DNA from: JANSWP01 sp041941305
Lineage (GTDB): Bacteria > Bacteroidota > Bacteroidia > Chitinophagales > Saprospiraceae
Direction: 5' to 3'
Length of the DNA: 61,395 nt
NCBI GenBank assembly: GCA_041941305.1
Contig: JBGTQJ010000059.1
Coordinates: forward strand, 1 to 61,395
Position 1 is the first letter of the stretch; each line of letters begins with the position of its first letter. Below, one piece after another: positions 35,073 through 43,484 of the stretch. The translations under genes were made by a program, and so were the position numbers. The notes beneath the pieces were generated by a model. It was not told the origin of the DNA. It ran no database searches and saw only the letters and a list, made by a program, of their open reading frames with translations.

Positions 35073-36340
35073 ACCAACATCGCAAACAGTATCGGGTCAT
35101 CATTTAAAGTCTGATAATTCACCCCAAATTCCTTCATTCTGGATATTAAACCGTCGTAATCTTCTTTTTTCTGAACTTGTATGCCCACCAAAGCTGGTCC
35201 AGCTTCCCGATTGTGTTTTTTAGTGTATTCAAAGTGGGTAATGTCGTCCGTTTCGCCCAAAACATTATTCAAAAATTCCCTCAATGCCCCTGCTCGTTGT
35301 GGAAACCGGATGACGAAATAGTGTTTCAGCCCTTCGTATAACAAAGAGCGTTCTTTGATTTCTTCAGTCCTGGTAATGTCGTTATTGCTGCCACTAATCA
35401 CACAAACTACATTTTTCCCTTTGATTTCTTGTTTGTAAAAATCCAAAGCGGCGATGGTCAGTGCACCAGCAGGTTCAGCGACGATGCCTTCTTCATTGTA
35501 CAATTTCAAAATAGAAGTACAAACTTTTCCCTCTGGAACCAAGACAATGTCATCCAATACTTGCCGGCATATTCGAAATGTATGCTCCCCTACCCTTTTT
35601 ACGGCAGCACCATCAACAAAATTGTCAATTTTTGGAAGTGTAATGACGGATTCACTTTCAATAGATTGCTTCATGGCTGGAGCACCTGCAGGTTCAACGC
35701 CAATAATTTTTGTATTCGGACTGAGCTGTTTGAAATAGCTTCCCAATCCTGAAGCCAATCCCCCTCCTCCAATCGCTACAAACACGTAATCAATGGAACG
35801 TTCGCAATCTTCCAGAATTTCAGAACCAACTGTACCCTGCCCCTCAATCACTTTTTCATCATTGAAGGGATGAATAAAGGCTTTTTCGTTTTCAGAAGCA
35901 TTTATTTTAGCTGCTCTATAGGCATCATCAAAGGTATCTCCTACCAAAATGACCTCTACATAAGACCGACCAAACAGTTTGACTTTCTTGACTTTCTGTT
36001 GTGGCGTTACGCCAGGCATAAAAATCTTTCCGGCAACCCCTAACTTTCTACATGCCAGGGCGACGCCCTGTGCATGATTGCCTGCACTAGCACAGACGAC
36101 TCCATTTTCCAAAACTTCTTTTGGTAAAGTTGCCATTTTGTTATAAGCACCACGAATTTTATACGAACGGACTACTTGTAAATCTTCTCGTTTCAAAAAA
36201 ATATTGGCATCATAATTTTCCGAAAGATTGTAATTCACCTGCAATGGAGTATGCTCTGCAACACCTTTCAATCGCACCTTAGCTTTGTAAATATTCTCTA
36301 CGGAAATCAAATTTGCAGTCTTGGCAATGGTCACTGACAT
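35069..36340 (-). CDS. ilvA: threonine dehydratase (threonine ammonia-lyase)
   Basis: PLP enzyme that deaminates threonine to 2-oxobutanoate, the first step toward isoleucine. PLP binds Lys61 in RSYKIRGAYNKM, and the phosphate-binding loop is VAIGGGGLASGLGSYF. The C-terminal 90 residues (LLYEGLKHYFVIRFPQRAGALREFLNNVLG) form a single ACT-like regulatory domain, so feedback control by isoleucine is expected. At 423 residues it belongs to the shorter, one-ACT class. It is the last gene of the ilv operon, 84 bases after ilvC. Confidence 0.96.
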   Translation of the reverse strand: MSVTIAKTANLISVENIYKAKVRLKGVAEHTPLQVNYNLSENYDANIFLKREDLQVVRSYKIRGAYNKMATLPKEVLENGVVCASAGNHAQGVALACRKLGVAGKIFMPGVTPQQKVKKVKLFGRSYVEVILVGDTFDDAYRAAKINASENEKAFIHPFNDEKVIEGQGTVGSEILEDCERSIDYVFVAIGGGGLASGLGSYFKQLSPNTKIIGVEPAGAPAMKQSIESESVITLPKIDNFVDGAAVKRVGEHTFRICRQVLDDIVLVPEGKVCTSILKLYNEEGIVAEPAGALTIAALDFYKQEIKGKNVVCVISGSNNDITRTEEIKERSLLYEGLKHYFVIRFPQRAGALREFLNNVLGETDDITHFEYTKKHNREAGPALVGIQVQKKEDYDGLISRMKEFGVNYQTLNDDPILFAMLV

Positions 36341-36424
36341 GCTTTTCGTTTACAAGGAAGCGGTTTCTGCAATAAATGGCTAATGCTGAAACCGCTTCTC
36401 AAATGAATATGCTCATTCTATTTT

Positions 36425-37492
36425 TTAATCAACCAATTCTTCTACTTTAGCCCGTTCTGGTCTCAAACTTCTTACGGTTGCTCCTGCTTGCCACATTTCA
36501 CTTTCACGCAATTCTCTCAATTCTTTTTCCAATTTTTCGCGATAGTCCGATTGGCTATTGGAATCAATGGATAATTGAGCTTCATGACCAGCAGCTACAC
36601 TATCATACAATTCTTCAAAAACAGGTGCTACTGCATCCCGAAACTTTTTCCACCAATCCAATGCTCCACGCTGCGCTGTGGTTGAACAATTGGCATACAT
36701 CCAATCCATACCGTTTTCTGCCACCAAGGGATAAAGTGATTGAGTCGCTTCTTCAACAGTTTCATTAAAGGCTTCAGATGGGGAGTGCCCTCTTCTGCGT
36801 AGCAAATCATATTGCGCGGCAAAAAGCCCTTGAATAGCGCCCATTAAAGAGCCACGCTCACCAGTCAAGTCGCTAAATACTTCTTTCTTGAAATCAGTTT
36901 CAAACAAATAGCCAGAACCAACACCAATGCCCAGTGCAACTACTCGTTCCCAGGCTCTACCAGTTGCATCCTGATAAATCGCAAAGCTGGAATTCAATCC
37001 TTTACCAGCCACGAACAATCTTCTAAGGCTTGTTCCAGATCCTTTTGGTGCTACCAAAATCACATCTACATCTTTTGGTGGAATAATGCCAGTGCGATCA
37101 CTATAAGTTACTGCAAAACCATGAGAGAAATACAATGCTTTTCCTGGTGTCAAACATTTCTTAACAGTTTCCCATTGTGAAATCTGAGCGGCATCAGACA
37201 ACAAATATTGTATGATACTGGCACGTGCACAGGCTTCTTCAATAGAGAAAAGCGTTTCGCCAGGCACCCAGCCATCATCAATGGCTTTGTCCCAACTTCT
37301 GGAAGGACTTCTTTGACCAACAATAACATTAAAACCATTGTCCCGCAAATTCAATGATTGACCTGGACCTTGTACGCCATAGCCAATGATGGCAATGGTT
37401 TCATCTTGTAATACTTCCCGTGCCTTTTCTACCGGAAATTCTTCTCTGGTGACGACATTTTCTTCTACGCCACCAAAATTTAATTTTGCCAT
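36425..37492 (-). CDS. ilvC: ketol-acid reductoisomerase
   Basis: NADPH- and magnesium-dependent enzyme of isoleucine and valine synthesis, in the cytosol. The Rossmann motif is AIIGYGVQGPGQSLNLRDNG. VAPKGSGTSLRRLF and the acidic metal ligands in DLTGERGSLMGAIQG and ETVEEATQSLYPLV are readable. The length of 355 residues is near that of class I enzymes, with a short helical C-terminal tail rich in Arg and Glu. It has its place between ilvN and ilvA in the operon. Confidence 0.97.
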   Translation of the reverse strand: MAKLNFGGVEENVVTREEFPVEKAREVLQDETIAIIGYGVQGPGQSLNLRDNGFNVIVGQRSPSRSWDKAIDDGWVPGETLFSIEEACARASIIQYLLSDAAQISQWETVKKCLTPGKALYFSHGFAVTYSDRTGIIPPKDVDVILVAPKGSGTSLRRLFVAGKGLNSSFAIYQDATGRAWERVVALGIGVGSGYLFETDFKKEVFSDLTGERGSLMGAIQGLFAAQYDLLRRRGHSPSEAFNETVEEATQSLYPLVAENGMDWMYANCSTTAQRGALDWWKKFRDAVAPVFEELYDSVAAGHEAQLSIDSNSQSDYREKLEKELRELRESEMWQAGATVRSLRPERAKVEELVD

Positions 37493-37621
37493 AATTTATT
37501 GATTTTTAGTATTTTAGACTTATGAATAAAATAGAATTTTATCGAACTAGCTGCTCCGATGAAATTCAGATATGATTTAAGTGAATAAATGAATTATCAT
37601 TCTTCATTCCGTCATTATTCA

Positions 37622-38167
37622 TTATCCCTCATTCATTACCAAAGTTTGTTGTTCAAGGGATTTCAAATATTTATTCAGACGCTCCATGGGCTTCACGATA
37701 GCAACCCTGCCGGAACGGACAAATTCATATATACCCACTTTTTCCAAATCCTGAAGCAGTGCTTCTGTTTCATTTTGATGTCCGGTTTTTTCAATTACGA
37801 TGTATTCTGGTTCTATTTCCAGAATCCGGGCATTGTGTTTTCGGACAAGCTGTTCAATGTTGCTGCCATTGGAAAAGGCTTTTGTTGGAACTTTGTATAA
37901 AGCGATTTCCTGATAAACGATTTCGTCCAATTCGTAATAAAATGCTTTGACGACATCAATTTGTTTTTCCAGCTGGGCAACCAGCTTTTCGACCATATTG
38001 GCTGTTACATTGACCACTATAGTGAAACGGTGTATGCCGGGCATGGAAGATTTGGATGTGGTGAGGCTTTCAATATTGATGTGTCTTCTTGTGAAAACGG
38101 AAACAACTCTCGAAAGAAGTCCTGTTTGATTTTCTGTGAAGACGGTGATGGTATATTCCTTAGTCAT
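37622..38167 (-). CDS. ilvN: acetolactate synthase small subunit
   Basis: Regulatory subunit that binds IlvB and gives feedback inhibition by valine. The N-terminal ACT domain is clear (YTITVFTENQTGLLSRVVSVFTRRHINIESLT), followed by a second ACT-like half with IVIEKTGHQNETEALLQDLEKVGIYEFVRSGRVAI. At 181 residues it is normal size. It lies 134 bases downstream of ilvB, a gap that contains a G-rich 7-nt repeat just before its start codon, which may affect its expression relative to ilvB. Confidence 0.95.
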   Translation of the reverse strand: MTKEYTITVFTENQTGLLSRVVSVFTRRHINIESLTTSKSSMPGIHRFTIVVNVTANMVEKLVAQLEKQIDVVKAFYYELDEIVYQEIALYKVPTKAFSNGSNIEQLVRKHNARILEIEPEYIVIEKTGHQNETEALLQDLEKVGIYEFVRSGRVAIVKPMERLNKYLKSLEQQTLVMNEG

Positions 38168-38183
38168 GATTTTATTTTTTTCT

Positions 38184-38214
38184 GGGTGTTGGGTGTTGGG
38201 TGCTGGGTGCTGGG
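38184..38214 (+). repeat. GGG-run 7-nt repeat, potential G-quadruplex, between ilvB and ilvN
   Basis: Five GGG runs occur at exact 7-nt spacing (38184, 38191, 38198, 38205, 38212), with four-base loops of type TGTT or TGCT. The G-rich strand is the template strand of the ilv operon; the mRNA is C-rich. It ends 16 bases before the ilvN ATG. Confidence 0.75.
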
Positions 38215-38301
38215 TATTTGTATTTTACCTTTAAGATCTTACAACTGGAAGTCAAAAGTTCATTTACCAGCGAACACCAGCGTTGAATGAATTTAAAAAT
38301 T

Positions 38302-40077
38302 TCACAAATCCTCGGGGCAGAGCACAATTTCAGAAACGGCTTTTCCCGCAGGCACCATTGGAAATACATTCTCTTCATTCTCCACTGTCACATGCAACAA
38401 GTATGGTCCATCATGGGCTAACATTTCCGTGACGGCATCTTTCAATTCCTCTGGCTTTGAGATGTTCTTTCCAGGAACCCCAAAACCCTCTGCAATTTTG
38501 ATGAAATCAGGATTTTGCAATTCCACTGAAGAATATCTTTTGTCAAAAAACAATTGTTGCCATTGACGCACCATCCCCAGGAAATTATTGTCCAACAAAA
38601 CGATCTTCACACCTACATTCCACTGAGCACACATACCGAGTTCCTGAATCGTCATTTGGAAACCACCATCACCAATAAAAGCAAGGACTTCCCGCTCTGG
38701 TTGGGCTAATTTGGCTCCAAAGGCAGCCGGCAATCCGTATCCCATTGTACCTGCTCCGCCGGAAGAAACCCATTGATTGGTATCCAGATAATTGTAATAG
38801 CGTGCAGCCACCATCTGATGTTGTCCCACATCAGTAGTAACGACTGCTTTCCCATTGGTTTGATCGGATACCTCCTTTACAACCATTGCCATTTTCAAAT
38901 GCCCTTCTGGTGTAGGTTGTAAGGCCTTTTTCGTCACTTTTTCGTATTCGATTCTATCACATTCGCGAAAACCTTCAAGCCATTCGGGATACGATTTTTC
39001 ATCCACCAGAGGCAATAATGCTTCTAAAGCCATTTTGGCATCTGAATGAATGGCAACATCGGTTTTGACGTTTTTGTCTATTTCAGATTTATCAATTTCT
39101 ATATGGATGATTTTAGCTTGATTAGCATATTTGCTCAGATTCCCGGTAACGCGATCATCAAATCGCATCCCTATTGCAATTAAGACATCACATTCATTTT
39201 GTTTGATATTCGGTCCATAATTGCCATGCATACCCAACATTCCAGTGTGCAATGGATGATCTGAAGGGATAGAGGACAAGCCATGAATGGTACAACCCAA
39301 TGGAATTCCCGTTTTTTCAACAAAAGCTTTAAATACATCTTGTGCATGAGCGATTTGGATACCATGACCAGCAAGGATGTATGGCTTTTTGGCATCGTTG
39401 ATCAAATTAGCAGCTTCACGAATGGCTTCCGGCTCCGGCTTTGGAAGTGGATGGTAGCTCCTGATATATGGTTGCTTTTTGTAGTCAAATTCAAGTTCTT
39501 CCAGCTGGGCATTTTTGGTAATGTCGATCACTACAGGACCAGGTCTGCCAGAGTTGGCGATGTAAAATGCTTTGGCAAATACTTCTGGAATTTCTTCCGC
39601 TTTTGTAATCTGATAATTCCATTTCGTCAAAGGCATGGTACAGTTAATGACATCCGTTTCCTGAAAAGCATCAGAGCCCAGGAGATGACTATACACCTGA
39701 CCTGTAATACAAACCAAGGGAGTTGAATCCAAAATGGCATCCCCCAAACCAGTCACTAAATTGGTAGCTCCCGGACCAGAAGTAGCCATACAAACGCCTG
39801 TTTTTCTCGTCACCCTGGCATAACCCTCCGCAGCGTGAATGGCACCCTGTTCATGCCTGGGCAAAATATGCCGAATCTGCTTCTGATAGTCAAATAATGA
39901 GTCATACACTGGCATAATGGCTCCGCCTGGATAGCCGAAAATGGTATCCACTCCTTCTTCTAACAGGCATCTGATAACTGCCTCAGCACCAGCAATCTTT
40001 TCAGTTTTCTTCGAAATTGGCTGACTTTCAATTATTTGAGATTCAGCAGCTTGTGTAAAATTAATTGAGTCATTCAT
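38302..40077 (-). CDS. ilvB: acetolactate synthase large subunit
   Basis: Thiamine-diphosphate- and FAD-dependent catalytic subunit that condenses pyruvate with pyruvate or 2-oxobutanoate. Visible landmarks are VDTIFGYPGGAIMPVYD with the downstream catalytic Glu region, HEQGAIHAAEGYAR, the FAD-domain MLGMHGNYGPN and the ThDP motif GDGGFQMTIQELGMCAQ ending in LLDNN. The length of 591 residues is typical. It starts 11 bases after ilvD ends, so the two are tightly coupled. Confidence 0.97.
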   Translation of the reverse strand: MNDSINFTQAAESQIIESQPISKKTEKIAGAEAVIRCLLEEGVDTIFGYPGGAIMPVYDSLFDYQKQIRHILPRHEQGAIHAAEGYARVTRKTGVCMATSGPGATNLVTGLGDAILDSTPLVCITGQVYSHLLGSDAFQETDVINCTMPLTKWNYQITKAEEIPEVFAKAFYIANSGRPGPVVIDITKNAQLEELEFDYKKQPYIRSYHPLPKPEPEAIREAANLINDAKKPYILAGHGIQIAHAQDVFKAFVEKTGIPLGCTIHGLSSIPSDHPLHTGMLGMHGNYGPNIKQNECDVLIAIGMRFDDRVTGNLSKYANQAKIIHIEIDKSEIDKNVKTDVAIHSDAKMALEALLPLVDEKSYPEWLEGFRECDRIEYEKVTKKALQPTPEGHLKMAMVVKEVSDQTNGKAVVTTDVGQHQMVAARYYNYLDTNQWVSSGGAGTMGYGLPAAFGAKLAQPEREVLAFIGDGGFQMTIQELGMCAQWNVGVKIVLLDNNFLGMVRQWQQLFFDKRYSSVELQNPDFIKIAEGFGVPGKNISKPEELKDAVTEMLAHDGPYLLHVTVENEENVFPMVPAGKAVSEIVLCPEDL

Positions 40078-40088
40078 CGCGCTAAATT

Positions 40089-41768
40089 TTAAAGTTCATC
40101 GGTGACACATCCTTCGCTTGCGGAGGAAACTGTCATAGCATATTTTCTTAAAATGCCGCTCGCGGCTTTGATTTTTGGGGATTCCCAATTGGCTTTTCTA
40201 ATGCTTATTTCTTCATTGCTCAAATGAGCTTCAATGATATTTTTTTCTGCATCAATCGTAATTTGGTCTCCATCTTCCAGTAAGGCAATCAAACCACCGC
40301 TTTGCGCCTCGGGTGTAATATGTCCAACCACAAAACCATGGGTACCACCTGAAAATCGCCCATCGGTTATCAGAGCTACTTCTTTTCCAATCCCCTCTCC
40401 CATGATAAGTGAGGTTGGCTTGAGCATTTCAGGCATTCCTGGACCTCCCTTGGGACCACAAAAGCGAATAACCACCACATCACCAGATTTGATTTGTTTT
40501 CCGGTAATGGCATCATTGGCAGCTTGTTCGGAGTCAAAAACTTTTGCAGAGCCAGTGTATTTTAGGCCTTCTTTACCGGTAATTTTAGCTACAGCTCCTC
40601 CTATTGCAAGGTTTCCATACAGAATCTGAAGGTGTCCCGAAGTTTTTATAGGATTGGAAAAGGGCTGTATTATTTGCTGATTTTCAGTTAATGAATCGCA
40701 GGCAGAAAGATTTTCAGCCAGGGTTTTTCCTGTAACCGTCAGACAGTCTCCATGAATGAAGCCCGCTTCCAACAATAACTTCAATACCGCCGGTACACCG
40801 CCAACATTGTATAAGTCTTCCATCACATATTTCCCACTAGGTTTCAGATCTGCAAGGAAGGGCGTTTTGTCGCTAATCATTTGAAAATCATCAATTGTCA
40901 ATTTTACGCCTACTGATTTGGAAATCGCGATCATGTGCAATACTGCGTTGGTTGAGCCTCCCAAGACAGTAATGAGGGTAAGGGCATTCTCAAAAGCGGC
41001 TCGGGTCATAATGTCTCTTGGTTTGATATCTTTTTCCATCAATCTCCGAATCGCCTGACCAATTTTGGCACATTCCTCAATTTTCTTTGGATGAGTTGCA
41101 GGTATAGACGAGTTATTAGGCAAGCTCATGCCCAGCGCTTCAATTGCTGAAGACATGGTATTGGCAGTGTACATCCCTCCACAAGCCCCTGCTCCAGGGC
41201 AAGCGTTTTGAATTATCGTTTTATACTGGGAATCGTCGATGGCACCTGCGACCTTTTGCCCCAGGGCTTCGAAGGCAGAAACGATGTCCAGTTTTTTGTC
41301 TGCCAAACATCCTGCGCTTATAGTCCCACCATAAACCAAAAGCCCTGGTCTGTTTAATCTACCCAAAGCCATCATCGCCCCAGGCATGTTTTTGTCACAC
41401 CCTACTACAGTCACTATAGCATCGTACCACTGCGCAGAAGCAACCGTCTCAATAGAATCAGCTATGATATCTCTGGAGGGCAAAGAATAACGCATGCCAT
41501 CAGTTCCCATGGAAATGCCATCACTTACCCCAATTGTATGAAAAATCAAGCCAACCAAATCTTCATTCCAAACGCCTTTTTTAATTTCTTTAGCGAGGTC
41601 GTTGAGGTGCATATTGCAGGTATTTCCCTCCCAGCCAGTACTTACGATGCCCACTTGTCCCTTTTTTAAATCTTCTTCGGTCAATCCTATACCATAAAGC
41701 ATAGCTTGCGCCCCTGGTTGTGTCTCGTCCTGAGTAATTCTTTTGCTGTATTTATTGAGCTGATTCAT
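40089..41768 (-). CDS. ilvD: dihydroxy-acid dehydratase
   Basis: Iron-sulphur lyase that makes the 2-oxo acids of isoleucine and valine. Conserved cluster cysteines appear in GNTCNMHL, TVVGCDKNMPGAMMA and NACPGAGACGGMYTANTMS. FCGPKGGPGMPEM and ITDGRFSGGTHGFVVGHITPEA are family hallmarks near the active site. At 559 residues it has full length. It is the first gene of the operon (ilvD-ilvB-ilvN-ilvC-ilvA), and the region upstream contains a palindrome that may be an operator. Confidence 0.98.
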   Translation of the reverse strand: MNQLNKYSKRITQDETQPGAQAMLYGIGLTEEDLKKGQVGIVSTGWEGNTCNMHLNDLAKEIKKGVWNEDLVGLIFHTIGVSDGISMGTDGMRYSLPSRDIIADSIETVASAQWYDAIVTVVGCDKNMPGAMMALGRLNRPGLLVYGGTISAGCLADKKLDIVSAFEALGQKVAGAIDDSQYKTIIQNACPGAGACGGMYTANTMSSAIEALGMSLPNNSSIPATHPKKIEECAKIGQAIRRLMEKDIKPRDIMTRAAFENALTLITVLGGSTNAVLHMIAISKSVGVKLTIDDFQMISDKTPFLADLKPSGKYVMEDLYNVGGVPAVLKLLLEAGFIHGDCLTVTGKTLAENLSACDSLTENQQIIQPFSNPIKTSGHLQILYGNLAIGGAVAKITGKEGLKYTGSAKVFDSEQAANDAITGKQIKSGDVVVIRFCGPKGGPGMPEMLKPTSLIMGEGIGKEVALITDGRFSGGTHGFVVGHITPEAQSGGLIALLEDGDQITIDAEKNIIEAHLSNEEISIRKANWESPKIKAASGILRKYAMTVSSASEGCVTDEL

Positions 41769-41835
41769 TTACTGGTTCTTGTGTTTTGAAAATCTTTCGG
41801 CTTTGGGGTGAATTGAGTCAACAAGGATCAAATCG

Positions 41836-41849
41836 TGAAAACGTTTTCA
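41836..41849. promoter_or_regulatory. 14-bp palindrome upstream of ilvD, candidate operator
   Basis: TGAAAACGTTTTCA is a perfect dyad centred about 75 bases upstream of the ilvD start. Its form (AAACGTTT centre) resembles LacI/GalR-family sites. The regulator is not in the window. I found no T-box or leader peptide in the 379-base gap between ilvD and the small membrane peptide gene. Confidence 0.5.
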
Positions 41850-42093
41850 AAATTAGATGGTGGTTTTTCAGCTTTGGGTATGAAGTTATTTTGGGCTTAC
41901 GATTCTTAGCACCCAGTTTTTCATTATAATCAATTGACCCTCAATACCTAATGAAGCATAATTTTCAATCTTTCAAAGTTTTCCAGACTGCGGCCTGCCA
42001 GCTTTCATCTACCTAAACAGGTTAACTTTTAGGAACCTTCCCAATTGTTAACATTTTAAAAACCCGGTAGGTCTTTTTAGCTTGTCTCAAAAA

Positions 42094-42126
42094 AAAAGCC
42101 GCTCTTCTTCGGAAGAACGGCTTTTT
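42094..42126. terminator. bidirectional terminator after the small membrane peptide gene
   Basis: A-tract, GCCGCTCTTC, loop TTCG, GAAGAACGGC and T-tract form a strong stem-loop with T-runs on both strands. On the minus strand it lies 22 bases after the stop of the 29-residue ORF. Confidence 0.85.
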
Positions 42127-42147
42127 ACATTTTGTATATTTCAAACG

Positions 42148-42237
42148 TCAATACCATTCTCCCGGTAGGTCTTGAATAATGACCACCACAATCACGATAA
42201 TTATGACAGAAATAATATTGACTAATTTTTTATTCAT
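42148..42237 (-). CDS. 29-residue single-helix membrane peptide
   Basis: ATG (42237-42235) to TGA (42150-42148) encodes a peptide of 29 residues: a basic start MNKKLVN, a run of Ile and Val (about residues 8-21) long enough for one membrane helix, and a polar tail ending DLPGEWY. The upstream sequence is A/T-rich without a Shine-Dalgarno, as usual for this phylum, and a strong terminator follows directly. Being this short it is easy to miss, but the composition, the start and the terminator together argue for a gene. Function unknown; it could be a small envelope regulator or a toxin-like peptide. Confidence 0.6.
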   Translation of the reverse strand: MNKKLVNIISVIIIVIVVVIIQDLPGEWY

Positions 42238-42415
42238 AATTTTTAAATTGAAAATATAATGCCAAATGTGAGAGATTATTTAAAAAGATGCAAGTATCAA
42301 GACGATTTATTTCAAATGTTCGAAAAATCAAAAATTCTAATACTATAATTGTGGAAATAGCGGTTATTTGTTGTCAGAATGCCAATACTCAACTCGAAAA
42401 AAATTGCATAACCGA

Positions 42416-42922
42416 ATGAAATCAGGACATAACCGCTCTATTTTATTCGATAACTCAAACACTCCCACTGTGAGAATTGAAGACGAAATCAAACAACCTG
42501 TCTTTAAAAATGAGCATCTCAAAGCTCATATAAATGTCCTATTTTCAGCTGCATGGATGAATCAAATTACCAATCAAATTCTAAAGCCCTACAATCTCTC
42601 CTGGCAGCAATTCAATATTCTTAGAATTTTAAAAGGGCAGTATCCCAACCCTTCTACAGTCAAAAAATTGACCGAAAGAATGATTGATAAAATGTCAAAC
42701 GCTTCCCGATTGGTAGATAAATTGCATAAAAAAGATTTGATTGAAAGGATGCCATATGAAAAGGATAGACGAAAAATTCACATTTATATTACGGAATTGG
42801 GCCTAAAAACCGTGAATGAATTGTCATCAAAAATGGAAGACCAGGTAACGCAAAGGATGAAACATATTTCTGTCGAAGAAGCAAGAAAATTGAACCATAT
42901 TTTGGATAAAATGAGGAACTGA
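42416..42922 (+). CDS. MarR-family transcriptional regulator
   Basis: A 168-residue winged-helix regulator. The MarR core is clear: LKPYNLSWQQFNILRILKGQYPNPSTVKKLTERMIDKMSNASRLVDKLHKKDLIER is the helix-turn-helix region, followed by the wing PYEKDRRKIHIYITELG. Helices at both ends would form the dimer. I chose ATG 42416 rather than TTG 42368. No obvious target gene is adjacent on the same strand; the large gene cluster begins 562 bases downstream with its own promoter. Confidence 0.9.
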   Translation: MKSGHNRSILFDNSNTPTVRIEDEIKQPVFKNEHLKAHINVLFSAAWMNQITNQILKPYNLSWQQFNILRILKGQYPNPSTVKKLTERMIDKMSNASRLVDKLHKKDLIERMPYEKDRRKIHIYITELGLKTVNELSSKMEDQVTQRMKHISVEEARKLNHILDKMRN

Positions 42923-43145
42923 ATGTCTTGAATTAAATTGGACTCCTTGTGCTTCCATGCCTTTTTTGAATTCATTTCAGCATCCTTGTACCTGTTTTCC
43001 CTTACCTTCAGGTTTTACCAAAAGACAAGCCCTATCATGGGAACAAAGCTTCTTAAAGTTTCCCTAAGATCAATTGTATATACATATGTTTGAGTGACCC
43101 AATTGATTTTTTTCTGTCTTTTTAAAAGTGAAAAATGAAAAAGTG

Positions 43146-43177
43146 TTGGAAAACTGTGGAATTTTTTGATAACTTTG
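43146..43177 (+). promoter_or_regulatory. promoter of the candidate small RNA
   Basis: TTG (43146-43148), 21 bases, then TAACTTTG (43170-43177) match the -33/-7 consensus. Transcription would begin near 43183, giving an RNA of about 95-100 bases that ends at the T-run at 43280. Confidence 0.65.
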
Positions 43178-43183
43178 TGTAGC

Positions 43184-43280
43184 ACCATTTCCCCAAACTT
43201 TAAAACCACAAGATTAAATTAGAGAGAGCGTGACTTTTGAAAAGGGTAGCAACCTAAGCGGTTTGCTGCCTTTTTTTTTT
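43184..43280 (+). ncRNA. candidate small RNA with terminator, copy 2 of a shared motif
   Basis: A stand-alone transcript of about 97 nt is predicted between the promoter at 43146-43177 and a terminator made of GGTAGCAA.../TTGCTGCC plus ten Ts (43245-43280). The core containing TAGAGAGAGCGTG (43210-43232) is shared, 22 of 23 bases, with the minus-strand element at 10740-10762. No reading frame of useful length is present. The Rfam family is not known to me. It lies in a 562-base gap and just upstream of the promoter of the 16.6-kb cluster. Confidence 0.6.
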
Positions 43281-43343
43281 GCTTCTCTAAAAAATAATTG
43301 TTGGACAGTAATAAGGCATTAATTGCACAAACAAAATAATTAA

Positions 43344-43373
43344 TTGTCTGGAATCATGTTTTTATTATATTTG
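43344..43373 (+). promoter_or_regulatory. promoter of the large gene cluster
   Basis: TTG (43344-43346), 19 bases, then TATATTTG (43366-43373) is a textbook Bacteroidota promoter. The leader to the first ATG (43485) would be about 105 bases, AT-rich, with no stable hairpin seen. Confidence 0.75.
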
Positions 43374-43484
43374 TGACTAACCAAAATGTAGAATAAAATT
43401 TCAAATACTCTCACTTTTTCGAAATAAAATTTTTCATATTTAATATTTTCATTTAGAAGCTTTCCACCATCATACTTTGAGAAA

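Noticed and set aside
40234..40629. 131-residue open frame antisense to ilvD
   Set aside because: Pro/Ser-rich shadow of conserved Gly-rich ilvD codons.
41769..42147. T-box or leader-peptide attenuator before ilvD
   Set aside because: No run of Ile/Val/Leu codons with a following terminator, and no T-box sequence was found.
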